Made by a program: the position numbers and the translations under genes. From DAOTWA01 sp034435955 (GTDB lineage: Bacteria; Chloroflexota; Anaerolineae; Anaerolineales; Anaerolineaceae), in the NCBI GenBank assembly GCA_034435955.1, contig DAOTWA010000004.1:1-21089 (forward strand): DNA of 21,089 nt, given 5' to 3'. Of the stretch, positions 11,430 to 19,170 are shown piece by piece. The notes under the pieces were generated by a model. The model was not told where the DNA came from. It did no database searches and worked only from the letters and a program-made list of their open reading frames with translations. Within the stretch, counting starts at the first letter, position 1. The number at the start of each line of letters is the position of its first letter.

Positions 11430-11456
11430 CTATGTACAATTATTTGGGAGGGAACG

Positions 11457-12431
11457 ATGAAAGCAACAATATCGATTGGAAAATATCGTGGTTTGCAGGC
11501 ATGCTCAACACCGGGCGGAGCACTGGCCGTGCTGGCGCTGGATCACCGCAACAATCTGCGCCAGGCGCTCAATCCCCTGGCGCCGAATTCCGTGACGGAC
11601 GAGGATTTGACCGCTTTCAAACAGGAAGTGGTCGCTGCGCTGGCGCCGCAGGCATCGGCTGTCCTCCTGGATCCCCAATACGGGGCGGCGCAATGCATTG
11701 CATCGGGTGCCCTGCCGGGGAATGTCGGACTGGTGGTTTCGGTGGAAGCCAGCGGATATAGCGGCGACGCGGCTGCGCGAGTGAGCCGCATGCTTTCGGG
11801 CTTCAGCGTAGAGAAGGCGCGACGCATGGGCGCAAATGCGATCAAGCTGCTGGTCTATTATCACCCGGAAGCGGCCACGGCTGGCGAGATCGAGAGTTTT
11901 GTGGCACAGGTGGCAGGGGACTGCGCCCGCGCTGACATGCCGCTCTTTCTGGAACAGCTCTCTTATTCCCTGGATCCGAGACGCAAAACGCTATCCCCGG
12001 AGGAACGCCGTGAAGTGGTGCTGGAAACTGCCCGCCGATTGACCATGCCGGGGGTGGATATCCTCAAAGCTGAATTCCCGTTGGATGTCTCTATAGAGAA
12101 GGACGAGAACGCCTGGCTGGAGGCCTGCCAGGCGTTGACCAAGGCCAGTCGGGTTCCTTGGGTGCTGCTGTCCGCCTCGGTGGATTTCGAGACCTATCTT
12201 CGCATGACCGAGATTGCCTGCCGGGCAGGTGCGAGCGGGGTGGCGGTGGGTCGGGCGGTATGGAAAGAGGCGACCCAATTGCAAGACAAGGAGCGCGCGG
12301 CTTTCCTGCACGAGACGGCGGTAAAACGCATGCGGCGGATTACCGATTTGTGCAACACAGAAGCCCGCCCGTGGACAGCAGTCTATGCGCCGCCACCAAT
12401 CGCACCGGAGTGGTATGTTAATTACGTGTGA
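11457..12431 (+). CDS. lacD: class I tagatose-1,6-bisphosphate aldolase, LacD family
   Basis: Enzyme of 324 residues, like LacD (about 326). It should cleave tagatose 1,6-bisphosphate to dihydroxyacetone phosphate and glyceraldehyde 3-phosphate through a Schiff base. Seen in LacD order: LAVLALDHRNNLRQAL (23-38), AVLLDPQYG (68-76), GANAIKLLVYY (125-135), LFLEQLSY (163-170), DILKAEFPLD (201-210) with K204 at the Schiff-base position, WVLLSASVD, and GASGVAVGRAVWKEA. The ATG at 11457 follows GGGAGGG. It is the only plus-strand gene and converges with the GatZ-family gene; the 138-bp gap (12432-12569) holds no clear terminator. Family relatives cleave sulfofructose 1-phosphate or other ketose phosphates, so the substrate is inferred from the galactose-type neighbours. 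Confidence 0.88.
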   Translation: MKATISIGKYRGLQACSTPGGALAVLALDHRNNLRQALNPLAPNSVTDEDLTAFKQEVVAALAPQASAVLLDPQYGAAQCIASGALPGNVGLVVSVEASGYSGDAAARVSRMLSGFSVEKARRMGANAIKLLVYYHPEAATAGEIESFVAQVAGDCARADMPLFLEQLSYSLDPRRKTLSPEERREVVLETARRLTMPGVDILKAEFPLDVSIEKDENAWLEACQALTKASRVPWVLLSASVDFETYLRMTEIACRAGASGVAVGRAVWKEATQLQDKERAAFLHETAVKRMRRITDLCNTEARPWTAVYAPPPIAPEWYVNYV

Positions 12432-12569
12432 GAGGATTTTTATTCCGAAATAACCCGAGGGTAAACCCCAAACAGGTGATGCAATCGCTGATCAGGAAAG
12501 TTGGAATTCCTATAAAGAAGTTTTTTGCAATTCCCATTTTCCATGACCTGATTGGGCTTTCAGAATGGC

Positions 12570-13871
12570 TCATTGAGAGTCGTATCCACATGCTCGGGCA
12601 TATCCACGCAATACGGCTTGGATGTGGTCGATCACCCAATCCTTCGGTTGATTGCCGATTCGCCCTTCTCTCAGCCGACGATATTGTTCCGGCATAAACT
12701 GGCTGAGCAACGTCCCCGGAATCTTCACCCTCCCCAAATTCTCGAATAAATGTGACAGAGATGATTGCACAGCAGGCTCTCCCCAGTAATAGCGCGAGCG
12801 GTCGCTATAGCTGAAACGGCGGGCAAACGCCGCTTGATTTTGTTCACCGCGGTAATAGTCCACCCAGAACTTCGGATTGGCAAGCATTGCCTGCTCCAGG
12901 GTAGCAAAGAGATTGGAAAGGCTCATCCCTGGATGATCGCCGAGCAACTCTTTTTCAATCCAGGCCAGGGCGAAGATCGCCTCGCGAAAGGCGAAAGTCA
13001 ACGCTGGGCCGACTTTAAGGATGGCGAAATGGTCCTCGACCAAACGGCGCAATGAGGCCGGAAGCTGGTAATCGGTCGAATGCGCCTCATAGACCAATCG
13101 GGGATCATCTTCAATAAATCGAGAAAGCGCTTTGGCTCGAACTGGCTCGTAATCGTGCACATTGTTATCGCTAAATTCCACACCAGGCTGGACAACCATC
13201 GCGACCACGCGCTCCCAGGCTGTATCCAATCCATGGCGGGCAAAGGCCTGGCGTGTGACGGATATGGTCTCTGCGGCGTCTTCTGGGGAGGTGATATCTT
13301 CAGCGATAGCACCCATTTCTCCACCTGGGCGCGGCACTTCTGTGCCGATCACATAATGGAGCGCGTGTCGTCCGGATGAAAGATGCTCGAAAGCCCTTTC
13401 GGCGACCGCGCATAGTTGGGCGGTGCGCTGGGCGGCAACCTCCTTCGGCAGGGCCTCCCAGGGATCATCGGCGCAGACTATCGAAGTGTCAAGGTGAAGT
13501 TTGGTATAGCCTGCTAAAACACAGGCTTCTACTAGCTCGCATGCCTTTTCCATCGCCTGGGAGGCTGGCAAAGTTCGCCATGGGTAAGGGCCTAAGTGAT
13601 CGCCTCCCAATATGACTCGTTCCTCCGCCAGTCCGGCTTGGGAAGCGATGAGCCTAAGCTGGGCGGCAAAAACGGCCGGCGTCATTCCGGTATAGCCGCC
13701 CTCCTGATTGACCTGATTGGATGTGGATTCGACCAACAGCGGCGCGCCAATTTTGACAGCCAAACGGGCGGCCGCTTCCAGAACAGTCGTGTGGGCGGAA
13801 CAAATGGAATACAGACCAACAGTTGATCCCCGTTTATGTTCTCGAAGTGTGCTTAATAACAGGTCGTTCAC
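12570..13871 (-). CDS. gatZ: GatZ/KbaZ family (PF08013) protein: tagatose-6-phosphate 4-epimerase or aldolase subunit
   Basis: Protein of 433 residues, slightly longer than E. coli GatZ/KbaZ. Seen: GLYSICSAHTTVLEAA near the N-terminus, ESTSNQVNQEGGYTGMTP (48-65) and GGDHLGPYPW (89-98), all family landmarks. GatZ and KbaZ were described as non-catalytic partners of the class II aldolases GatY/KbaY. Other PF08013 members convert tagatose 6-phosphate to fructose 6-phosphate by C-4 epimerisation. No GatY is visible here and the nearby aldolase is class I, so the epimerase role seems more likely. The start is a GTG at 13871, with AGGATGAGG upstream, four bases after the PfkB stop, so translation is coupled. 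It is the last gene of the sugar operon. Confidence 0.9.
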   Translation of the reverse strand: MNDLLLSTLREHKRGSTVGLYSICSAHTTVLEAAARLAVKIGAPLLVESTSNQVNQEGGYTGMTPAVFAAQLRLIASQAGLAEERVILGGDHLGPYPWRTLPASQAMEKACELVEACVLAGYTKLHLDTSIVCADDPWEALPKEVAAQRTAQLCAVAERAFEHLSSGRHALHYVIGTEVPRPGGEMGAIAEDITSPEDAAETISVTRQAFARHGLDTAWERVVAMVVQPGVEFSDNNVHDYEPVRAKALSRFIEDDPRLVYEAHSTDYQLPASLRRLVEDHFAILKVGPALTFAFREAIFALAWIEKELLGDHPGMSLSNLFATLEQAMLANPKFWVDYYRGEQNQAAFARRFSYSDRSRYYWGEPAVQSSLSHLFENLGRVKIPGTLLSQFMPEQYRRLREGRIGNQPKDWVIDHIQAVLRGYARACGYDSQ

Positions 13872-13875
13872 ATCC

Positions 13876-14847
13876 TCATCCTAATGCATCCATGGCCATG
13901 ATGGCTTCATCCAGGGTGGGTTGGCCGCCAGTGCCTCCCGCAGCGCGGGTGGAGAGTGAACCACACACACAGGCCAGACGCAGGCTGCGCTCTAAAGGCC
14001 AGCCATTGAGGTAGCCGTACAAGAAGCCGGCGTCAAAACTGTCACCGGCCCCAACCGTGTCCACCACCTGCACAGGTAAAGCAGGTGCGAAAGCCGAGCG
14101 TTCTTTTGTACGGGCCACAGCCCCGCGGGCGCCCAGCTTAACGACCACGAGCGGAGATCTGGCAGCCAGCCAATCCAGACTTCCGGAAAGATCCTCCGCC
14201 TGAGAAATAGCCAAAGCTTCGTTTTCGTTTGGCAGAAAGACGTCAACCAATTGGAGCAATTTATCGAAGCCAGCCCACTCTTTTTGTGGATCCCAGTTTG
14301 TATCCAGGGAAGTGGTCACGCCCAGGCTGTGGGCGTGCCGGAAGAGGTCAGGCAAGTCGGGCTGAAGCGCAGTTTGAAGGAAATAGCTGGCTACATGCAA
14401 GTGCCGGCTGCGGCTCAGCAAATCAGTGCTCACGTGCTGGGCGGTTAACTTGGATATACAACCGGGAAACGTCAAAATTGCGCGATCGGTGCCCCGGTTC
14501 AGGATCACGCTCAGTCCGGTTTGAACGTTCTTATCAACGATGACTGGTGAGACGTCTACGCCACATATGTGCATCGCGTCCAACATGTAATGGCCAAAGA
14601 GATCATCTCCGACTATGCCGACGAAAGCCACACGCAGTCCTAGGCGAGCGGCCCCGCAGGCGAAAATGGCCGAAGAGGATCCGATCGCCAGTGTGGCGCC
14701 ATCTATCAGCAACTCATGCTGGCCGAAGCGGGGGATGAGATCTTCGCCAGTGAGGATCAGGTCGGGGTTGATCTCGCCGGCGACGAGGATGTCGAAATGG
14801 CTCCATTTCTCAATCGAGGGCGCCTCATGAACAGCGGGAAGGGCCAT
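13876..14847 (-). CDS. PfkB-family carbohydrate kinase (probable tagatose or tagatose-6-phosphate kinase)
   Basis: Ribokinase-superfamily sugar kinase of 323 residues. Seen: the N-terminal substrate region DILVAGEINPDLIL (19-32), the GSSSAIFACGAARLG segment (56-70) typical of sugar binding, and the C-terminal signature DTVGAGDSFDAGF (263-275) with anion hole GAGD and catalytic base D269. The substrate is not fixed by sequence. Between permease and GatZ-family genes, phosphorylation of tagatose or tagatose 6-phosphate fits best; PfkB members with tagatose kinase activity have been paired with PF08013 epimerases. The ATG at 14847 lies 13 bp after the permease stop, with an AGGA overlapping that stop. 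Fructokinase or 2-keto-3-deoxygluconate kinase are alternatives. Confidence 0.9.
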   Translation of the reverse strand: MALPAVHEAPSIEKWSHFDILVAGEINPDLILTGEDLIPRFGQHELLIDGATLAIGSSSAIFACGAARLGLRVAFVGIVGDDLFGHYMLDAMHICGVDVSPVIVDKNVQTGLSVILNRGTDRAILTFPGCISKLTAQHVSTDLLSRSRHLHVASYFLQTALQPDLPDLFRHAHSLGVTTSLDTNWDPQKEWAGFDKLLQLVDVFLPNENEALAISQAEDLSGSLDWLAARSPLVVVKLGARGAVARTKERSAFAPALPVQVVDTVGAGDSFDAGFLYGYLNGWPLERSLRLACVCGSLSTRAAGGTGGQPTLDEAIMAMDALG

Positions 14848-14860
14848 ATTCGCGTCAATC

Positions 14861-15712
14861 CTAGCGTTTGATCCCGGTCAGGGCGATGCCCTCGATAAAT
14901 TGTCTTTGGGCGATGAAAAACACCACCAGGAGCGGCAGGATGCTGAGAAAAGCGCCCGCCATCAGCACAGTGAACTTACCGCCCATCTGAAGCTGTTGCT
15001 GGAAGAAAGCCAATCCGACGGTCAGCGTGGTTTTATGCATGTCGGTCGGAAGATAGACCAATGGATGGAGCAGGTCGTTCCACGCATCCTTGAAGCTAAA
15101 AATGGCCAGAGTGGCCAAAGCTGGTTTGGAGAGAGGCATGTACACCCGCCAGAAAATATCCCACAGCGATGCGCCGTCCATGCGAGCGGCGTCCACCAGC
15201 TCCCGTGGGATGGTGAGGAAATACTGGCGCAGCAGGAAGGTGCCGAAAGCCCCTCCCCAGAAAGCCGGCAGGATCAACGGCCATTGTGTGCCAATCAGCC
15301 CAAGATACTTAAAGAGAATAAAATTCGGTATCAGTGACACCTGGCTGGGGATCATCATGGTCGCCAGAAGCAAGGCGAAAAGGAAGTTGCGCCCGCGAAA
15401 TTTCACCACTGCGAAGACGAATGCGCCCATGGCGCAGGTCAGAATCTGCCCAATCATGATTAATCCGGAGATTTTGAAGCTGTTAAAGGTCAGGAAAGGA
15501 AATGCTCGGTCGGGCAGATTGTCCCAGATCTCCAGATAGTTCTGCACGGTGAACGGATCGGGGATGAGGTTGCGCGAGAACTGGTTAGCAGGCAGTCGAA
15601 AGGATACGGACACCATCCACAAGAAGGGCACCAGCATCGTGAGCGCCCCAATCCCAAGGAGGGCGTAAGTGAGTAAATCCATGATCCTCTGTTGGGCCAG
15701 TTTCCCTTTCAA
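14861..15712 (-). CDS. sugar ABC transporter permease, MalG/AraQ-like
   Basis: Inner-membrane permease of 283 residues with six predicted helices, of the CUT1 carbohydrate importer family. Seen: N-terminal helix DLLTYALLGIGALTMLVPFL and the cytoplasmic EAA loop ELVDAARMDGASLWDIFWRVYMPLSKP (about 190-216), which couples to the ATPase. The C-terminal RQFIEGIALTGIKR is typical of MalG-type partners. I keep the TTG start at 15712 because AGGAGG lies five bases upstream; an internal ATG at 15682 has a poorer site. It follows the other permease by 10 bp. No ABC ATPase is in the window, as is common for CUT1 systems sharing an MsmK/UgpC-type ATPase. Confidence 0.93.
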   Translation of the reverse strand: MKGKLAQQRIMDLLTYALLGIGALTMLVPFLWMVSVSFRLPANQFSRNLIPDPFTVQNYLEIWDNLPDRAFPFLTFNSFKISGLIMIGQILTCAMGAFVFAVVKFRGRNFLFALLLATMMIPSQVSLIPNFILFKYLGLIGTQWPLILPAFWGGAFGTFLLRQYFLTIPRELVDAARMDGASLWDIFWRVYMPLSKPALATLAIFSFKDAWNDLLHPLVYLPTDMHKTTLTVGLAFFQQQLQMGGKFTVLMAGAFLSILPLLVVFFIAQRQFIEGIALTGIKR

Positions 15713-15722
15713 CTACGCCTCC

Positions 15723-16610
15723 TTATTCGTACACAACGAATCGCCGCTCAAAAATGAGCAGGAGACCCATGAAGATCGCCACCAGAACAGCCAACTGGAT
15801 CGCTTGAGCGCTGGCCACGCCCATCTTAAAGAAATTAAAAGCATTGCGGTAAATTGAGAATACTGCCACCGGCACAGTGCTATCGCCCTGGCCGCGCCGG
15901 GTGAGCATATAAATATAATCATATGCCTGGAAAGCGTTGATGGCCGAGATGAGCGCCTGAAAGAAGATGCTGGGAGTGATGAGAGGTATCGTGATGCGAA
16001 AGAACTGCTGGGCGCGGTTTGCGCCGTCCACTGTGGCAGCTTCGTAATACTCGCGCGGAATGGCGGTTAAACCGGCAAGAAAAATGATCATACCTTCGCC
16101 GATAGCGCCCCATACGTTAACGATGACCACTGAAAGCATGGCGTTATCGCGGCACAGCCAACACACGGGATTGAGCCCAATCGATTCGAGGAAGATGTTC
16201 AGGATGCCCGTATCTTTGCCGTAGATCATGTTCCACACCAGAGCGGTAGCAACCGCCGAAGTTACTGCGGGGAGGAAATAAACGGTGCGGAAGATGCTGA
16301 CGCCGCGGATCTTGCGGTTCATCAACACGGCCACAAGCAGGGAGATGACCAGCACCCCTGGAACGTACATCGCAGCGAAAATGATGGTGTTTTTGAACGA
16401 GCGGAAATAGCTCTCATTGGTAAATAAGGCCACATAGTTGTCAAAGCCAATCAGCTTTGGCGGGCGAATGAGATCCCATTCGAAGAAGCTCAACAACAAA
16501 GTGGCCAACAACGAACCGATCGTGCCGAAAACCAATCCGATCAGGGTGGGAGTAAGCAGCCCCCACAACCAGATGCGCTCGCGACCAAGGGGTTTCAGTC
16601 CGAAGGCCAT
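15723..16610 (-). CDS. sugar ABC transporter permease, MalF/UgpA-like
   Basis: Inner-membrane permease of 295 residues with about six helices, partner of the MalG-like subunit. Seen: first helix LWGLLTPTLIGLVFGTIGSLLATLLLSF; FRTVYFLPAVTSAVATALVW (about 107-126), a signature of this class; and the EAA loop YYEAATVDGANRAQQFFRITIPLITP. The loop around 148-155 (PVCWLCRD) has two Cys where relatives usually have none, possibly a surface disulfide or neutral variation. The ATG at 16610 follows GAGG. It is separated by 76 bp from the binding-protein gene, with a hairpin in between, and its stop overlaps the ribosome-binding site of the second permease. Confidence 0.93.
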   Translation of the reverse strand: MAFGLKPLGRERIWLWGLLTPTLIGLVFGTIGSLLATLLLSFFEWDLIRPPKLIGFDNYVALFTNESYFRSFKNTIIFAAMYVPGVLVISLLVAVLMNRKIRGVSIFRTVYFLPAVTSAVATALVWNMIYGKDTGILNIFLESIGLNPVCWLCRDNAMLSVVIVNVWGAIGEGMIIFLAGLTAIPREYYEAATVDGANRAQQFFRITIPLITPSIFFQALISAINAFQAYDYIYMLTRRGQGDSTVPVAVFSIYRNAFNFFKMGVASAQAIQLAVLVAIFMGLLLIFERRFVVYE

Positions 16611-16631
16611 GCCCTACCTCTTTGGCTCCAT

Positions 16632-16664
16632 CCCTTTCTGTTCGACTCGCGTTCGGAGAAAGGG
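16632..16664 (-). other. stem-loop between binding-protein and permease genes
   Basis: CCCTTTCT pairs with AGAAAGGG around a 17-nt loop, in the gap after the sugar-binding lipoprotein gene. No U-tract follows. Such stem-loops downstream of binding-protein genes, as in malE operons, are known to protect the 5' mRNA so that more binding protein than permease is made. Confidence 0.45.
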
Positions 16665-16686
16665 CTGGGGCGCTATCGACGCTAAT

Positions 16687-18021
16687 CTACTGGTTGTTCG
16701 CCAAAATCTCATCGGCCTGGGTGACCACATTGTCGAGAGTGGGTCCAAGCTCGGCTTCACCGTCGAAAACAGGAGCCAGACCGTCACCCACCGCTGCCGC
16801 CCATTCTTCATAACCGCGGAAGACGGGTTTCATGTGGGAATATTCCAGGGCATCCAGGAAAACCTGCTGATCCAGGTCGCCGGGTTGTTTCAAATAAGCA
16901 TCGCTGTTGGCCACATCCTTCAAGACCGGGATGGCAAAGCCGAGCTCTGCCAGACGTTTTTGCCCGGCTTCGCTCAGCGCGAACTGGACGAACTTCCAGG
17001 ACTGGTCCGGATGCTGGCCTTTGGCCGAGAGCACAAAACCGGCGCTATTGACGCTGGTAGCTCTCCCCGAAGGGCCTTTCGGCATGGGAGCCACTCCAAA
17101 TTTGAAACCCGCGCTTACATACCCGGGCACTGCCCAGTGGCCGATGGTGGTCATGGCAGCGCTCTTTGATTGGAACAGATCGTCGCCATATTCACCAGAG
17201 GTTGCCGGAGCCGGTATCGAGCCATCTTTGAAGAGACTGTCGATAAACTCCCAAGCTTTTCGCGCGTTCGGTTCGCCGATCAACGTCTTCGTGTGGTCTG
17301 CGCTGATGATTTCACCCCCGTAAGCCCAGATGGCTTCGCTCCAGAACAGCTCCATATCCCAGACATCGGTCCAGAAGCCGAACTGGTCGATTTTCCCGTC
17401 CCCGTTGGTGTCTTTGGTGAGGGCCTTAGCTGCTGCTCTCAGATCATCATACGTCCAATCAGCGGTGGGGTAAGCCATCCCGGCTGCATCGAACATATCC
17501 TTGTTATAGAAGAGTACGATGGTCTGAAAGTCGCGCGGCAGGCCGAAATAGCCTTCTGGCAGCTTGTAGGCCTCTAACGTTTGCGGGAAAAAGTTGTCCA
17601 GGAAACCGGGATTACTGTCGATGTACGGCTGGAGATTGAGCAGCGCTCCGCGAGATTGCCAATCCAGGTAGAGAGGGGCATCCATGGCAAATACGTCCGG
17701 AGGTGTGCCGCCGGCCACCAGGGTGTTCAACTTTGCCCAATAAGAATCCCAGTCGGAGACTTCAACATTCACCTTGATATCGGGATTGGCCTTGGTGAAG
17801 TCGTCCACCACGGCCTGCCAAACCTGCTGCTCTTCAGGCGCCCCCCACATCATGAAAGTGATCTCGACTGGCTGACCGGCCTGAGGCTGAGCCCTGGTAG
17901 GCTGGATAGGCTCTTCCTTTGACGGTTGAGCGGATGGCGTTTGGGCAGGCGCCGGAGCGCCACCGCAGGCTGAGAGCACAAACGCTGATACCATTAAAAG
18001 GGCTAATAACCGTGTTTTCAT
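16687..18021 (-). CDS. extracellular sugar-binding lipoprotein of a CUT1 ABC transporter
   Basis: Solute-binding protein of 444 residues, family 1. Seen: a lipoprotein signal peptide (MKTRLLALLMVSAFVLSAC) with lipobox LSAC and lipidated C19; a Pro/Ala/Gln-rich tether (about 21-50); the mature domain starting VEITFMMWG; the conserved GGTPPDVFAMDAP (104-116); and a calcium-binding-type loop DTNGDGKID (204-212). It should capture an oligosaccharide or glycoside outside the cell and deliver it to the two permeases encoded downstream. The ATG at 18021 has AAAGGAG upstream. The GH36-type and AgaS-like genes before it suggest an alpha-galactoside or alpha-GalNAc ligand, but binding specificity cannot be read from sequence. 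Confidence 0.94.
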   Translation of the reverse strand: MKTRLLALLMVSAFVLSACGGAPAPAQTPSAQPSKEEPIQPTRAQPQAGQPVEITFMMWGAPEEQQVWQAVVDDFTKANPDIKVNVEVSDWDSYWAKLNTLVAGGTPPDVFAMDAPLYLDWQSRGALLNLQPYIDSNPGFLDNFFPQTLEAYKLPEGYFGLPRDFQTIVLFYNKDMFDAAGMAYPTADWTYDDLRAAAKALTKDTNGDGKIDQFGFWTDVWDMELFWSEAIWAYGGEIISADHTKTLIGEPNARKAWEFIDSLFKDGSIPAPATSGEYGDDLFQSKSAAMTTIGHWAVPGYVSAGFKFGVAPMPKGPSGRATSVNSAGFVLSAKGQHPDQSWKFVQFALSEAGQKRLAELGFAIPVLKDVANSDAYLKQPGDLDQQVFLDALEYSHMKPVFRGYEEWAAAVGDGLAPVFDGEAELGPTLDNVVTQADEILANNQ

Positions 18022-18112
18022 CTTGCTTCTCCTTTCGAATGGGTGTGCTCACTCTGTTGCTCCTAGTTTTGGACAATGAGTTATGGTTTGGGGGCCTCCT
18101 TTCTGTTTCTGT

Positions 18113-19147
18113 TTACGGCAGGCGGACGACTGCATCCAGGTTGTTGGGCGAGTCTGGGTTCAAGCCCTTCGCCTTGGAATGGGCGAAGGCCAGCAATTGC
18201 CCCACTGGCAGGTAGAGAGGATTGTAAATTTGCTCCTCCAACCCCGAGTGGAAAGCAACATCCCTACCCTCCTCCCCTATCTCCAAAACTGAACCGCCAA
18301 TGGCTTCCATCTCCTTCAATACGGCATGTTCCTGGCCGTAATTCGATTGTGAGATCAGCCCAACGATCAGCGCACTGGGAGTCACCATGGACTTCGGACC
18401 ATGGCGGAATTCCAGAAAATGGAAAGGCTCGCTATGACTGAGGCTCATCTCTTTCATTTTCAGGCTGAGCTCGCAAGCCAAGCCGTAGCGCGGCCCGGAA
18501 CCCAGAAAGTAATATCGGTCGAAGCGCTTATCTTCGCCCAGATGACGGACCAAAGGGTTAAAGTCCTCAATCAGACGGCTGGCAATTCGTGGAAGTTGGG
18601 CAAGGTTGGATTGGAGATCTTCTCGGCCGGACCACAGAGCTGCCAGGCTGATGCTGGCAAGATATAGAGACGAGAACGCACGTGTTTGGGCGACGCTCTC
18701 CTCTCGCGCGGCAGGAAACACGAGATTGATATCCCCGATGGTAGGAAGCGTTGCGCCTGGATAGCAAGATAGGGTTAAAATCTCCCCTTTCCCCTTCTTG
18801 CGAAAGGATTCGCAGGCGTACAGCGTCTCGCTGGTCTCGCCGGAACGGCTGACCGCAATAAGCAGCGTCTGCTTGGATGGGACGTAGGATGAATCCGGAT
18901 AAAGCCAGAGTTCTGAGGATGGCAATCCGCGGGAGGAGAGATTCATCAGCGACTGCAGCGTGCTGGCTGCGGCCAGGGAGAGGTAATAGGTTGATCCACA
19001 ACCAGTGAATACAACCGTTTCGTATTTTCCTGAGGTGAAAAATGAAATTAGATCGGCCGTGCGGCCCTGTATCAGCGCCAGCGTCTCTCTCCAGACTTCA
19101 GGTTGTGAAAGTATTTCCTGGTAGGTCAGGTTTTCATTGCTTCTCAT
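18113..19147 (-). CDS. agaS: SIS-domain sugar isomerase/deaminase, AgaS-like
   Basis: Protein of about 344 residues with two SIS (sugar isomerase) domains and no glutaminase domain. Seen: QPEVWRETL near the N-terminus, shared in form with AgaS (QPASW); first SIS loop GCGST and SRSGETSET (about 100-108); and in the second domain YFLGSGPRYGLACELSLKMKEM and EFRHGPKS, as in AgaS FRHGPKS. AgaS converts galactosamine 6-phosphate to tagatose 6-phosphate plus ammonia, which would feed the PfkB, GatZ-family and LacD-like enzymes encoded nearby. A GlmS- or FrlB-like role is the alternative. I chose the ATG at 19147, which has AAAGG upstream; a TTG at 19153 adds two residues. The gene lies between the GH36-type and binding-protein genes; the 91-bp gap after it holds no clear terminator. 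Confidence 0.82.
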   Translation of the reverse strand: MRSNENLTYQEILSQPEVWRETLALIQGRTADLISFFTSGKYETVVFTGCGSTYYLSLAAASTLQSLMNLSSRGLPSSELWLYPDSSYVPSKQTLLIAVSRSGETSETLYACESFRKKGKGEILTLSCYPGATLPTIGDINLVFPAAREESVAQTRAFSSLYLASISLAALWSGREDLQSNLAQLPRIASRLIEDFNPLVRHLGEDKRFDRYYFLGSGPRYGLACELSLKMKEMSLSHSEPFHFLEFRHGPKSMVTPSALIVGLISQSNYGQEHAVLKEMEAIGGSVLEIGEEGRDVAFHSGLEEQIYNPLYLPVGQLLAFAHSKAKGLNPDSPNNLDAVVRLP

Positions 19148-19170
19148 AGACAACCTTTCACGCTCGCTCG

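Larger units (their letters stand above)
10871..11456. other. 586-bp divergent regulatory region without a gene
   Basis: This gap separates the minus-strand Fe-S cluster from the plus-strand LacD-like aldolase gene. It holds a CRP/FNR-type palindrome and promoter for the minus strand, a weaker plus-strand promoter, a 17-bp direct repeat, two interleaved inverted repeats and a CACGTG palindrome. I see no credible coding frame and no tRNA or other known RNA. Confidence 0.7.

Noticed and set aside
12428..12697. An 89-codon plus-strand frame starting at the end of the LacD-like gene
   Set aside because: There is no ribosome-binding site, half of it lies antisense to the GatZ-family gene, and the sequence is not recognisable.
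16438..17169. A 243-codon open frame on the plus strand
   Set aside because: It lies opposite the MalF-like permease and binding-protein genes, which have clear family motifs; composition is that of an antisense shadow and no family is recognisable.
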